64,000 nt of DNA from DSXH01 sp020724325 (GTDB lineage: Bacteria > Bacteroidota > Ignavibacteria > Ignavibacteriales > Melioribacteraceae). The first letter of the stretch is position 1; every line of letters begins with the position of its first letter. Under the pieces are notes generated by a model. It saw only the letters and a list, made by a program, of their open reading frames with translations, did no database searches and was not told the DNA's origin. This document shows, piece by piece, positions 26,569 through 35,657 of the stretch. A program made the position numbers and the translations under genes. Location: assembly GCA_040756515.1 (NCBI GenBank), contig JBFLYW010000006.1, forward strand, positions 82,050 to 146,049, given 5' to 3'.

Positions 26569-27114
26569 TTATTTTATTATTAGTTCTGACATTTTTAAAA
26601 CGGTGTTCCAGTTTCTTGTTGTAGCTTTAATACAAAAGTAGTTTTCAATAAAATTATTAGGGAAGCCAAACCTGCCGTTAACCTCTCTTGTAACTGCATA
26701 AATCTCTCTTTCGGAGATTTGAATAATTTCTACATCTTTATTCTCTGATTTAAGCGGAAGTAATGGTTTCTTTTTCAAACTATCTTTAAGAAATGTAGTA
26801 TAAAATTTTGTTGTCGATGTGTGTTTGATTTTGCCGAACGGATTTAATTTTATGATCGAATCGATTTCCCATGTAGTTCTAACTATCAGGTTTACTTCTT
26901 TAGTTAATTCTTTATGAACCGCACTTTCAATCTTTTCAATAATCTCTTCGTCTGATCCAATAGATGAATCGAATAGTACATTGCCGGATTGAATGTAAGT
27001 CCTAACATTTTTCATTCCTACTGATTCAAAAATATCTTTAAGGCAGTACATCTTGATAAGGTTTTTTCCGCCCACATTAATACTTCGTAAGAATCCTAAA
27101 TATTGTTTTATCAC
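26569..27114 (-). CDS. DUF1697 domain protein
   Basis: 181 residues. The GTG start is kept because DUF1697 proteins begin with the strand seen here (YLGFLRSINVGGKNLIKM) followed by YIQSGNVLF, so any later start would cut the conserved core. The length is normal. The family has no proven activity. The stop codon of the upstream UlaG-like gene directly abuts this start, so the genes are probably co-transcribed, although the ribosome binding site is weak and may depend on coupling. Confidence 0.87.
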   Translation of the reverse strand: MIKQYLGFLRSINVGGKNLIKMYCLKDIFESVGMKNVRTYIQSGNVLFDSSIGSDEEIIEKIESAVHKELTKEVNLIVRTTWEIDSIIKLNPFGKIKHTSTTKFYTTFLKDSLKKKPLLPLKSENKDVEIIQISEREIYAVTREVNGRFGFPNNFIENYFCIKATTRNWNTVLKMSELIIK

Positions 27115-27846
27115 TTAATTCATCTTTCTGATTCTTACTTCGCAACTCTCCATTGTCTGCAAAAGTGAAACAAGTTCATTCACATTTGAATTACCGAAAT
27201 GATATGGATAAAGAATTTTTGGATTAAACATATGAACCGCATCAGCTACCATTTGCGGAGTCATTGTGTAAGGAAGGTTCATAGGTAAAAAAGCTACGTC
27301 AATGTTAACCAGATTTTTCATTTCGGGAACGTTTTCGGTATCACCGGCAATGTAAATCTTTTTATCAGAAATTGTTAAGACGTAACCGTTTCCTTCTCCT
27401 TTAGGATGAAACGGTAAACCGTTCTGGCGTTTATTTACGATATTGTAGGCAGGTACCGCCTCTATTTTTATACCCCGGAATTCTGCCTCCTCTCCGTTTT
27501 CAATTACCAAACCGAATGACGCTTTTGCATGACTTGCCGGGTTGCAATAGAGTACTGTATTTCTTTTTCTTATTGTTTCGATAGCAAGTGAATCGAGATG
27601 GTCTCCATGTTGATGCGTAATTAAAATTAAATCTGCCTTGGGCAGTTGTGAATAATCGGCATAGCGTCCAACCGGGTCGATGTGAATAACAAGATTATTG
27701 AACTCAAACATTAGCGTGCCATGTCCAATAAATGTAATCTTCAAATCGCCCGATTTAGTTTTGATAATATCCTGTTCAAAACTATTTTGAGCGTTTACAG
27801 GAATAATAGAAACGAATAACAGTAGGGAAGTAATAAGCTTTTTCAT
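27115..27846 (-). CDS. UlaG-like metallo-beta-lactamase-fold hydrolase, exported
   Basis: A signal peptide (LITSLLLFVSIIPVNAQ) is followed by an MBL fold: FIGHGTLMFEF, the metal motif THQHGDHLDSL (H-x-H-x-D-H), GDTENVPEM with the bridging aspartate, and a C-terminal YPYHFGN histidine. The pattern matches the UlaG/RomA-like L-ascorbate-6-phosphate lactonase group, many of whose members have unknown substrates. Export to the periplasm is unusual for true UlaG and suggests another substrate. It lies between DUF362 and DUF1697 genes on the same strand. Hydrolase activity is likely; specificity is open. Confidence 0.85.
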   Translation of the reverse strand: MKKLITSLLLFVSIIPVNAQNSFEQDIIKTKSGDLKITFIGHGTLMFEFNNLVIHIDPVGRYADYSQLPKADLILITHQHGDHLDSLAIETIRKRNTVLYCNPASHAKASFGLVIENGEEAEFRGIKIEAVPAYNIVNKRQNGLPFHPKGEGNGYVLTISDKKIYIAGDTENVPEMKNLVNIDVAFLPMNLPYTMTPQMVADAVHMFNPKILYPYHFGNSNVNELVSLLQTMESCEVRIRKMN

Positions 27847-27867
27847 TTCTTCACCTTTCTATTAAGT

Positions 27868-28932
27868 TTATGCAATAATTTCTATCAAATCGATTTCGTT
27901 TATGTTATTTGTGCCGAGCCCAATTTCATTAGCAAGCCGCAGATGTTTTGCAACGTTATCCGAAATTGGTAATAATCCTTCCATCTTTCGTTTTTCATTT
28001 AGTATGTTAAGCATAATAGTATCAATTGCAACCGGATCAGTACCTATTAAAATTCCTCCGTAGTTCCATATAAATTTTCTATCCCAGCGCGGTCCTCCGT
28101 TGAAAACACATGATATTGCATTGGCAATAATTATTTTCTGTTTCTGACGGATAATATGTATTGCGTTTATTTCCGGAATCCCCGGCGAAGTACAATTGTT
28201 GCTGTGAAATTCGCGCGCATTATTTATTGAACCGTAATGGTTTTTTAATGCGCCAGTAATTCCTGCTATACCGTGGTCTTTAATTAATGGAATATTGATT
28301 ATAGATGAGCACATTTCGGTTAGAATTTTTGCCAGCCGGGTTTTCTTTTCACCAACAGGGAATTCTTCGTCGGTAAACCCTATTCCGCCTTCTCCGCGCC
28401 TCGATTCAATAGAACCCAGTATTCTTGTCTTGCCGGTTTCTTTCTGAATTTTGTAACCGGCACTTATAAGCTCCTCCTCGCTTCTATCCCAGATGATAAA
28501 CCGATCTTCCATTATACCGGCTTTGCTGCAGCTTTCAACTATTGCTTTTGTGAATGCATCAAAGTGATTTATTAAAGGTGAATTGGTTATCGAATTCAAA
28601 CCGAGTGCGTTTACTTTTAAGCCGATTGTTTTGTCTTTCGAAAAATTATTTTTCCAGAAGTTAGTTGCAGATTTTTCCCCGCTATACTTCATTATAGCTT
28701 TATCAAGCATTTCATTTAGAATGGAAGAATTTACTATTCCTTCATTATTAATTACATCAGGATTTTTTATAAGTACAATTCTACTTTTTATTCTGCTCGA
28801 CTCCTGAACTATAAGGTCTTTTATCTTAGCCGGGAATGCTCCAAGGAATGATAAACAGGCAGCACTTAATGAGGTTGCTTTAATAAAATTCCGGCGTGTG
28901 ATTGCTAACTTATTGTTAGAGTTATTCTTCAT
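27868..28932 (-). CDS. DUF362 protein with Tat-type signal
   Basis: The ATG at 28932 (GGAA seven bases upstream) opens a Tat signal: ITRRNFIKATSLSAACLSFLGAF has the twin arginine and a hydrophobic h-region. The body carries the DUF362 pattern (IGLKVNALG, DRFIIWDRSEEELISAGY, INIPLIKDHGIAGITGALKNHYGSIN, GTDPVAIDTI). No CxxCxxCxxxC ferredoxin motif was found, unlike some DUF362 proteins. Tat export implies folding, perhaps with a cofactor, before export. The biochemical role is unknown. The gene starts 17 nt after a frameshifted small lipoprotein gene. Confidence 0.83.
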   Translation of the reverse strand: MKNNSNNKLAITRRNFIKATSLSAACLSFLGAFPAKIKDLIVQESSRIKSRIVLIKNPDVINNEGIVNSSILNEMLDKAIMKYSGEKSATNFWKNNFSKDKTIGLKVNALGLNSITNSPLINHFDAFTKAIVESCSKAGIMEDRFIIWDRSEEELISAGYKIQKETGKTRILGSIESRRGEGGIGFTDEEFPVGEKKTRLAKILTEMCSSIINIPLIKDHGIAGITGALKNHYGSINNAREFHSNNCTSPGIPEINAIHIIRQKQKIIIANAISCVFNGGPRWDRKFIWNYGGILIGTDPVAIDTIMLNILNEKRKMEGLLPISDNVAKHLRLANEIGLGTNNINEIDLIEIIA

Positions 28933-28949
28933 AAATGATTCCAAATAAT

Positions 28950-29162
28950 TTATTGATTACAGTTTATTCTTTTTAGTTCTTGTATTCGAGAAAAGAAAGA
29001 ATAAGTAGAATATTTTTTGTTAGGGTTATATAGTTTTTCGGCTTTGTTAAGATCTTCGCATCCTCTATTTTTATTAAATCTTTAGCTCTATTAAAATGTT
29101 CTTCCGGCGTGAATTGACAAGAAATAAGGATAAAAAAAGTTATAGCTGCAAAAGTTTTTCAT
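28950..29162 (-). pseudogene. Small lipoprotein gene broken by two frameshifts in A-runs
   Basis: Too broken to appear as one ORF. From the ATG at 29162 (AGAG upstream), correcting a one-base change in the A-run right after the start codon gives MKTFAAITFFILISCQ, a textbook lipoprotein signal, then FTPEEHFNRAKDLIK. A second correction of one missing A near 29070 continues as NRGCEDLNKAEKLYNPNKKY and runs to a TAA at 28950-28952. The two indels compensate: the total span is 213 nt, exactly 71 codons. The product would be a 70-residue, TPR-like lipoprotein. Decay or homopolymer errors in the assembly are equally possible. It ends 17 nt before the DUF362 start. Confidence 0.6.
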
Positions 29163-29406
29163 TATTCTCTTTTCAACTTCTGTTGTCAATATAAATTAAT
29201 TTACGGAAAAAAAATAGTTAATCAGTAATTAGCTTAGTAATTTTTCTTCTCAATCTATCGATGAGTTACAAAAATTAACAGCACACAGATTTAACAGATT
29301 AAACTGATTAAAGCAGATTTGTTTTTTCTAATCGGAATTATGTTGCAGTTTATTTTAAGTGTTGATTAAGTAGATAGCGCTCATCTTACTTAAATGTATT
29401 TCTAAA
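29163..29406. repeat. Spacer containing a single fragment of the 101-bp repeat
   Basis: This is a gene-free spacer. At 29279-29320 there is a copy of the left arm of the element tandemly repeated at 34.2-34.65 kb (GCACACAGATTTAACAGAT...). The rest is AT-rich, with no ORF or hairpin of note. Confidence 0.6.
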
Positions 29407-29775
29407 CTATTTCTCTTTTATTAGTGATTTTACTGCATTTAGTAAATTTATATTCAATATTGGTTTGGTTAGAAATAAATCAGCTCCGGATTCCAACGCA
29501 TTAGTTCTATCTTTTGCAAATGCGTGAGCAGTAAGACAAATTATAGGCGTATTTTTTTTATCAGGATTATTTTTGATTTCATGAATAAGTTCTAGTCCGT
29601 TTTTGGATCCTTTTAGGGAAACATCCGCAATTATTATATCATACTTTTCATTGATGTAATTCCTGTAATATTCTTCTCCCGCTTCGCAAAAATCTATCTT
29701 AAACTCGTTCTTAAATAGCCTTAGAAATATCTTTTGGGTTAAATAATCATCTTCTACAATTAACATTCTTTTCAT
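29407..29775 (-). CDS. Stand-alone response regulator receiver
   Basis: 122 residues containing only a CheY-like receiver: acidic pocket VEDD (8-10), phosphoacceptor Asp51 (IIADVS), conserved Thr of LTAHAF and Lys of FLTKP. No output domain is present, so it would act through protein-protein contact, as a phosphate sink, or in a relay. It lies 26 nt downstream of a large histidine kinase gene on the same strand and is the obvious phosphotransfer partner. Confidence 0.9.
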   Translation of the reverse strand: MKRMLIVEDDYLTQKIFLRLFKNEFKIDFCEAGEEYYRNYINEKYDIIIADVSLKGSKNGLELIHEIKNNPDKKNTPIICLTAHAFAKDRTNALESGADLFLTKPILNINLLNAVKSLIKEK

Positions 29776-29801
29776 TTACGCTCCCAGATAATTTCAGACT
29801 A

Positions 29802-32800
29802 TCAAATGTTTTGAAAAACTATTGTGAAAATTGTTCCGGTCCCCTTTTGGCTCTTTACTTCAATTTTTGCATTAATTAATTCACAATATTTTTTTACCAA
29901 TGCCAAACCTAATCCAATACCCTCATACTCTCTTGAATAGCCGGTGTATTCCTGTTTGAATGGTTCGAATAAATGATCTAAAAACTCCTTGCTCATTCCA
30001 ATACCAGTATCTTTTATCTCTACAACAATCTCGTTTTTTTCGTCTCTGCTTACCTTTACTTCAACTATTCCTTCCTTGGTATATTTTATTGCATTGTCTA
30101 TTAGGTTAGCAAAGATTTGCGTCAAACAATACTCATCGGAAATTAATTTTACATTTTCTGGTAAAAAATTATAAATAAATTTCAGATTTTTTTTCAGAGC
30201 TAATAGTTTATGCTCATTAACTACTTTGGTAAGGATATCTTTATCTAGATCAATAACCGAAAAATTTGGTTTATATATTCCTAATTGCATTTCAGATACG
30301 TTTAATACTAAGTCGATTGTTCTTATTATTCTTTTTGCAGAAATGTCTATGTGATCGAATAATTCCAAATCTTCTGCTTCAAGTTTACTATTTAAATTCT
30401 CTTTAATGAAAGTGAGACTGCTAGTAACAATATGAATTGGAGTTCTTATTTCATGCGACATCTGAGCTAAAAATTCGGATTTCAACTTATTGGATTTTTC
30501 AGCTTCTTCTTTTGCTTTCACAAGTTCTTCAAACATCTTTTTCTTTTCAGTTATATTTTCTTTTATGGCAACAAAATGGGTAATAGTTCCTTGATAATTA
30601 ATTATAGGTGAGATAACCGCATTTTCCCAGTATAATTCTCCGTTTATTTTCTTGTTTAGGATTTCACAGATAAAATTTTTCCGTGCCAATAATGTATCCC
30701 ACATTTCCTTATAAAATTCTTTTGTATGAAAACCCGATTGTAGTATTCTAGGATTTTTTCCCTTAACTTCCTCAAAACTATATCCGGAAACTTCGCTAAA
30801 CTTAGGGTTAGCATATTCAATATTACCGTTTACATCTGTAATTAAAACACTAACCGGAGTTTGTTCAACAGCCCGGTTTAATAATTGCAATTGAACCTCA
30901 GCAAGTTTCTTATCCGTTATGTCATGTATTATTGATTGTAAATAATCTTTGCCGTCAATTACTATTTTACCGCAATACACTTCAACATCACTTATAATTC
31001 CGCCGGCTCTTCTGTGTTTCATTTCGAAATGTATCTTTTTCAAAGTTCTTGCATCATCCATCTCATTGAACATAGCTTCCTTTGGCAGAATGTTTATCTG
31101 GTCAAAATTCATTTTCATCAGATCTTCCTTAGCCCATCCGTAATATTCTACGGCAGCGGTATTGGCATCAATTATATTTCCGTTTTCCAAATCAATCAAT
31201 AATTTTACAGCAGAATGATCTCCGAATGAAGCCCTGTACTTTTCTTCACTCTTTCTAAGTTCTTCCTCTGCTTTCATCCTTTGTGTTATGTCTCTTGCAA
31301 TTCCTTCAATAGCAACTAATTCTTTATTCTCATTATAGACCGGAATGTTTTTCTGCTCTGTCCATATTATTGTTCCATCTTTCTTAATCCACCTCAAAAT
31401 TGTTGTCTTGTAAAATGAATCTTTATCTTCAAAATATTTTTCCAACTTATTTCTATCTTCAGGGTGAACTATTTTACTCCTTAAACCAGGATCGTTATAA
31501 TGGTCTTCTTGAGAATAACCGGTAAATTGCTCTACTATTGGATTCACATATGTAAATCCTCGTTTAGGTGCGAAATCATATCTATAGATTAAGTCCTGTG
31601 CGTTTTCTGTTAGTCTTTTATACTTTTCTTCACTTTCTTTTCTTTTTATTTCATTTGCCATAGAGTCGATTGTAAAAGATACATCTGCAGTCATTTCCAG
31701 AAGTAATTTTATCTCGTCTTCCTGGAAATAGTTTTTCTCTTTTGAGAATAGTCCAAAAATTCCTATTACTTTATTTTCTTCTTCAATAACGAAAAAAACC
31801 GCCGAGTTAAGATTTTTTGCACTAACCAGCTTATGACACAGAGAAATATTTTTTTCGGTTAGATCGTTAATTATCAAGTAGTTGTTTGCAGAAGGGATTT
31901 TTCTGATTAGACATTCGCACAATTCTTTTTCATCTTCTTCATTAAAATTTTCTAAATCTTTATTGCATTCGTTCTTTTTGAGCGTAATGATTTTAAAATT
32001 ATGCAAATCTTTATTTAATAAACCGATAAATGCTAATTCAAATTTCCCTTCTTCAATTGCGATATTGCAGATTTCACTAAATAACTCTTTCTTATTTTTT
32101 ATTCTTACAATTGCCTGATTGGTTCTGCTAAGAAGGGCGAAAATTCTATTTAATCTTATTATTTCATACTGTTTTTCCCTCTTGTCGGATAAATCGCTAA
32201 AGATAAACATTGCTTCAATCAAATCGCCGCTATCATTCTTAATAGATGCTCCTCTATCTAATACGGGTAATTCCCTTCCCTTATTTGTTATCAGCAAAGT
32301 ATTATTCGTAAATCTATGGACAATTCCTTCGTCAATCAGTTTTTTAACAGGATTTATTAATTCCTCTCTTGAATCTTCATCAACTAATTTTAAAATAGAA
32401 TTAATATCCTTATTAATTAACTCCTCTTCGCTGCATTCCATCAATTCTTGTGCAGCTTTATTTACCTGTTTTATTATCCCGTTTGTATCCGTTGTAATTA
32501 CGGCATCACCAATACTAAACAAAGCTGTTTTGTATTCCTCTTGCGACTTCCAAAATGCTCTATACAAATTTCTTTGTCTGAAGTGATATAGCCAGAACAA
32601 CCCTGTACTTGTTAGTAGAATTAAAATGATAGAGGATAAAATTATAGCCCCAGTTTCTAAATACAAAGAAGAGAATATCTCATTCTTATCAATCTTTGCA
32701 ACCATATACCAGTTAGTGCCTTCTAAATGTGTAATGTAGGAAAGTACATGAACGCCTCTGTAATCAATACCTTCAAATATTCCCTTATAACCATCTACAG

Positions 32801-33545
32801 CTTTTACTGAAGGAAGATTTTTTTCATTTTTTGATATTTTTAATTTTAGAGCCGTATTTTTTTTATGCCGAAGTTCATTTAAGTATACAATGCTGTCTTT
32901 CTCTTCGCGTATTAAAAGAGTCTCTGCAGTTTTACTGGAAGTTGGCCATGTTTGTATTAAAGGGAAAAGATATTGTTCGGGGTCTATAAGGAATGCTATT
33001 CCGCCAATTAATGAATTTTCTGTCCCAATTATTGGAGCAATCATTTCTAGTTCAATTTTTCCGGTTTTTTCGTTTATTGAAAAATCATGGAAGATCGTTT
33101 TTCTTTCTGCAAATGCTCGTTCAATATTTTTTTTAGAAGATTTTTCGATTTGAGTGAAACTGCTGTCAAGTGTATGTAGAATCTTTAAATCATCTGTGAC
33201 TAGATAAATATTGCTATACTCATGGTTTTTTTGAATAATCGATAATTTTTCCTCGAATAATTTCCGGTTATTTATTACATCATTTCTATTTTGAAATAGT
33301 TTTATGATAGTTGTACTCTTAGAGAAAAATTCGGCTTCTGATAATCTTTCTTTTTTCCATTTTAATATCTGATCAGTTTTTAACTTTGCAATTGTTCTTA
33401 GTGATTCATAACTCTCAAATTTTGCTGAAGCTTCTTCTGTTTTATATAAAAAGTATCCTCCAATTGATGTTATTATAATTATTAACCCAATAAGTATTAA
33501 TACGTATCCCTTTTTTAATTCGAATGAGCTTTTTGTATTACTCAT
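29802..33545 (-). CDS. Multi-sensor histidine kinase (Cache, four PAS, GAF)
   Basis: 1247 residues. TM1 (13-33), an extracytoplasmic double-Cache-like sensor (about 35-295), TM2 (297-320), PAS1 (335-455, FSIGDAVITTDTNG), a GAF-like domain (465-640), PAS2 (650-770), PAS3 (780-895), PAS4 (900-1010, QTPVSVLITDVNGNIEYAN), HisKA with phosphoacceptor His1031 (SHEIRTP), then a HATPase with N box (NLIDNAIKYT), G1 (DTGIGM) and G2 (GIGLGLALV). The kinase looks catalytically complete. The outer ligand is unknown; the many PAS/GAF domains imply integration of several internal cues. The partner is the receiver encoded 26 nt downstream. A repeat-rich 1.4-kb gap lies upstream. Confidence 0.9.
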   Translation of the reverse strand: MSNTKSSFELKKGYVLILIGLIIIITSIGGYFLYKTEEASAKFESYESLRTIAKLKTDQILKWKKERLSEAEFFSKSTTIIKLFQNRNDVINNRKLFEEKLSIIQKNHEYSNIYLVTDDLKILHTLDSSFTQIEKSSKKNIERAFAERKTIFHDFSINEKTGKIELEMIAPIIGTENSLIGGIAFLIDPEQYLFPLIQTWPTSSKTAETLLIREEKDSIVYLNELRHKKNTALKLKISKNEKNLPSVKAVDGYKGIFEGIDYRGVHVLSYITHLEGTNWYMVAKIDKNEIFSSLYLETGAIILSSIILILLTSTGLFWLYHFRQRNLYRAFWKSQEEYKTALFSIGDAVITTDTNGIIKQVNKAAQELMECSEEELINKDINSILKLVDEDSREELINPVKKLIDEGIVHRFTNNTLLITNKGRELPVLDRGASIKNDSGDLIEAMFIFSDLSDKREKQYEIIRLNRIFALLSRTNQAIVRIKNKKELFSEICNIAIEEGKFELAFIGLLNKDLHNFKIITLKKNECNKDLENFNEEDEKELCECLIRKIPSANNYLIINDLTEKNISLCHKLVSAKNLNSAVFFVIEEENKVIGIFGLFSKEKNYFQEDEIKLLLEMTADVSFTIDSMANEIKRKESEEKYKRLTENAQDLIYRYDFAPKRGFTYVNPIVEQFTGYSQEDHYNDPGLRSKIVHPEDRNKLEKYFEDKDSFYKTTILRWIKKDGTIIWTEQKNIPVYNENKELVAIEGIARDITQRMKAEEELRKSEEKYRASFGDHSAVKLLIDLENGNIIDANTAAVEYYGWAKEDLMKMNFDQINILPKEAMFNEMDDARTLKKIHFEMKHRRAGGIISDVEVYCGKIVIDGKDYLQSIIHDITDKKLAEVQLQLLNRAVEQTPVSVLITDVNGNIEYANPKFSEVSGYSFEEVKGKNPRILQSGFHTKEFYKEMWDTLLARKNFICEILNKKINGELYWENAVISPIINYQGTITHFVAIKENITEKKKMFEELVKAKEEAEKSNKLKSEFLAQMSHEIRTPIHIVTSSLTFIKENLNSKLEAEDLELFDHIDISAKRIIRTIDLVLNVSEMQLGIYKPNFSVIDLDKDILTKVVNEHKLLALKKNLKFIYNFLPENVKLISDEYCLTQIFANLIDNAIKYTKEGIVEVKVSRDEKNEIVVEIKDTGIGMSKEFLDHLFEPFKQEYTGYSREYEGIGLGLALVKKYCELINAKIEVKSQKGTGTIFTIVFQNI

Positions 33546-33964
33546 AACAATACCTTTACTAAAGTTTTATGAAAGATTGGAGATATAATACAAACAGCAA
33601 GTACTATTTTTTGGCAGCTAACCCTCCTATATAATTTCTTGTATTGATATGTTCTTATTCTTTTGATATTACAGTAGAAACAGGGCAATTATTATAGGAT
33701 CAAGGCTTTACAGCTACGCAGCAAAATAAATATCTTCAAAATAAAAGTAAAGTCATTACGTTATTTATTTCTAATTTTATCAAAAAGAAAAATCTGAAAA
33801 TTGAATAATAGCTTGGAACCGGTATAAATATTTGTTACTTCTCTGTCCGTGCTGATGATTCTATTGCTCATATAAAAACCTTTAGTTTATTTAAAAAAAT
33901 AAGGCAGAGACTAATAAAGATGTAAAAATGGGTTTTGATACTTATGATGACCACAGAAAATTAT
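33546..33964. other. Gene-free spacer upstream of the kinase
   Basis: About 420 nt of AT-rich sequence without a credible ORF on either strand. The kinase promoter must lie in or beyond it, but no convincing -35/-10 pair stands out. Confidence 0.5.
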
Positions 33965-34165
33965 GTTGAACTATTCTCTTGCAACTTCTGAAAAATATCG
34001 CTTGTCATTTCTCATCCCGCCTTGCGGGATTCGAAATAACACTTCTCTTTGGCTTCGTTCCTTCGAAATGTCATTTCGATCCCATCGTTGAAGGATCGGG
34101 AGAGTAGAAGCTAAATCTTGAAGGTTAAGGATCCCATTTCATATACTGATGACCTTAAGGTTATC
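33965..34165. repeat. Dispersed intergenic repeat (family A)
   Basis: Begins with AACTTCTGAAAAATATCGC and a CCCGCCTTGCGGG hairpin, and contains TTCCTTCGAAATGTCATTTCGA and CTTGAAGGTTAAGG blocks matching copies at 14.9, 45.8, 49.0 and 50.0 kb. No coding content was seen. Confidence 0.75.
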
Positions 34166-34204
34166 GAGGTTAACAGTTCGGTCTGTGTGCTATTATGAGA
34201 GTAA

Positions 34205-34650
34205 ATGGCACACAGATTTAACAGATGATAACAGATTGGAGCTGATTTTTTTAATCTGCTTTTATCTGTTTAATCTGTTTGATCTGTGTGCAATCAGGAA
34301 AGTAGATGGCGCACAGATTTAACAGATGAAAACAGATTGGAACTGATTTTTTTTAATCTGTTTCTATCAGTTTAATCTGTTTGATCTGTGTGCAATCAGG
34401 AAAGTAGATGGCATACAGATTTAACAGATGAAAACAGATTGGAACTGATTTATTTAATCTGCTTCTATCAGTTTAATCTGTTTGATCTGTGTGCAAACAG
34501 GAAAGTAGATGGCGCACAGATTTAACAGATGAAAACAGATTGGAACTGATTTATTTAATCTGCTTCTATCAGTTTAATCTGTTTGATCTGTGTGCAATCA
34601 GGAAAGTAGATGGCGCACAGATTTAACAGATGAAAACAGATTGGAACGGA
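34205..34650. repeat. Tandem array of a 101-bp palindromic repeat, about 4.4 copies
   Basis: Units start at 34205, 34306, 34408, 34509 and 34610 (periods 101, 102, 101, 101); the last is partial. Each unit is a long imperfect inverted repeat: left arm GCACACAGATTTAACAGATG, right arm AGTTTAATCTGTTTGATCTG followed by TGTGC, plus an inner CAGATT / AATCTG pair. A constant tail CAGGAAAGTAGATGGC joins units. A lone arm occurs at 29279-29320. Short ORFs inside are by-products of the repeat. Confidence 0.85.
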
Positions 34651-34661
34651 TTGTAACCTAT

Positions 34662-34738
34662 GAAAATATCGGGTTCGAAATGACATTTTTCTTCCGCTCC
34701 TTCGAAATGTCACTTCTGAATATTTCAGAAATCTAATT
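34662..34738. repeat. Dispersed repeat fragment (family A)
   Basis: Short fragment with TCGAAATGACATTT, CGCTCCTTCGAAATGTCACTTC and the end palindrome TTCTGAATATTTCAGAA, abutting the tandem array. The following 200 nt up to the SDR gene contain no supported gene. Confidence 0.6.
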
Positions 34739-34946
34739 CTTTTTAATGATGAAGATATTCTTGTATAATCCACAATAGCAGCATTCTAAAAAAATCAATT
34801 ATGATACTCTGACAAAAGAAAAAGACCCGGATTAATTGCTGACCGATATAAAGCAGAAGTTCAGAAAAAATTTAGCCGCCGATTCTAAAGCCCGTTAGAT
34901 TAGATTGAAAAATACCTCTTGAGTAAAATCAGCTAATAATTGCTCT

Positions 34947-35657
34947 TTAAAGATCCCCCTGAATAGGTCTTAATAATATTTCCTCTGTAACAACATCAGA
35001 TTTTTGCGAATAGATTTGGTAAACTATTTTGGAAATTTCATTGGGTGCCATCATTCTGTGAGAATATTTTTCGAGAATATTATTTGGCCAGATTGATGTT
35101 TTTGTGGCGCCAGGATAAACATTGAGAACTCTAATATTCTTATCCCGTACTTCCTCTCTAAGCACATTTGAGTAAGCCATTAAACCGTTTTTTGAAGCGG
35201 AGTAGGCACTGCTGTTAGTAAACAGTTTTTGAGTAACTACAGAGAGAATATTAATTATTGTTCCGCTGTTTTTGTCAATCATTGATGGAAGAACGGTCTT
35301 AATACAATATATTGCACCTAACAAATTAACATCAATAATATTTTTAATCTCTTCAACAGTACTTTCTTGTGCAGTCTTAAAGGAACTCAAACCGGCATTG
35401 TTTATTAGGCATGTTACATAAAAAGACTGTGATACTTCTGCGTAAAATGATTGGATCGATTTATAATCTTTTATATCAAGTTCGTACGGAATTAAATTTC
35501 TTGACTTACCACCAAGCTCTGTTTTGAAATTTTGATTCAGAGACTTGTTGCGGGATGTAGCAATAACTATTTCGCCGTTTTTGACAAACTCAATTGCCAT
35601 TGCACGTCCAATCCCGGAACTTGTACCGGTTATCCAGACAGCTTTTTTTAGTTCCAT
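34947..35657 (-). CDS. Short-chain dehydrogenase/reductase, candidate sepiapterin reductase-type enzyme
   Basis: 236 residues with the classical SDR signature: GTSSGIGRA (NADP(H) Rossmann loop, residues 11-19), NNAG, the catalytic Ser/Tyr/Lys set (SVVTQ ... SSAYSASKNG) and PGATKT. The gene overlaps folE by one base (TGATG) and folE follows a PTPS gene, so the three form a coupled unit. In tetrahydrobiopterin synthesis the steps are GTP cyclohydrolase I, 6-pyruvoyl-tetrahydropterin synthase and an SDR, sepiapterin reductase. This SDR is therefore a good candidate for the last step. The fold alone does not prove it; a general NADPH-dependent SDR remains possible. Confidence 0.8.
   Translation of the reverse strand: MELKKAVWITGTSSGIGRAMAIEFVKNGEIVIATSRNKSLNQNFKTELGGKSRNLIPYELDIKDYKSIQSFYAEVSQSFYVTCLINNAGLSSFKTAQESTVEEIKNIIDVNLLGAIYCIKTVLPSMIDKNSGTIINILSVVTQKLFTNSSAYSASKNGLMAYSNVLREEVRDKNIRVLNVYPGATKTSIWPNNILEKYSHRMMAPNEISKIVYQIYSQKSDVVTEEILLRPIQGDL

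Noticed and set aside
34205..34650. CRISPR array
   Set aside because: Units are 101 bp with no variable spacers, and each unit is itself a long palindrome; no cas genes are nearby.
34555..34773. 72-codon minus-strand ORF
   Set aside because: It lies wholly inside the tandem and dispersed repeats and has no ribosome binding site.
34745..34946. Gene remnant upstream of the SDR stop
   Set aside because: One plus-strand frame reads in a coding-like way but contains stops and has no start; the evidence is too thin.
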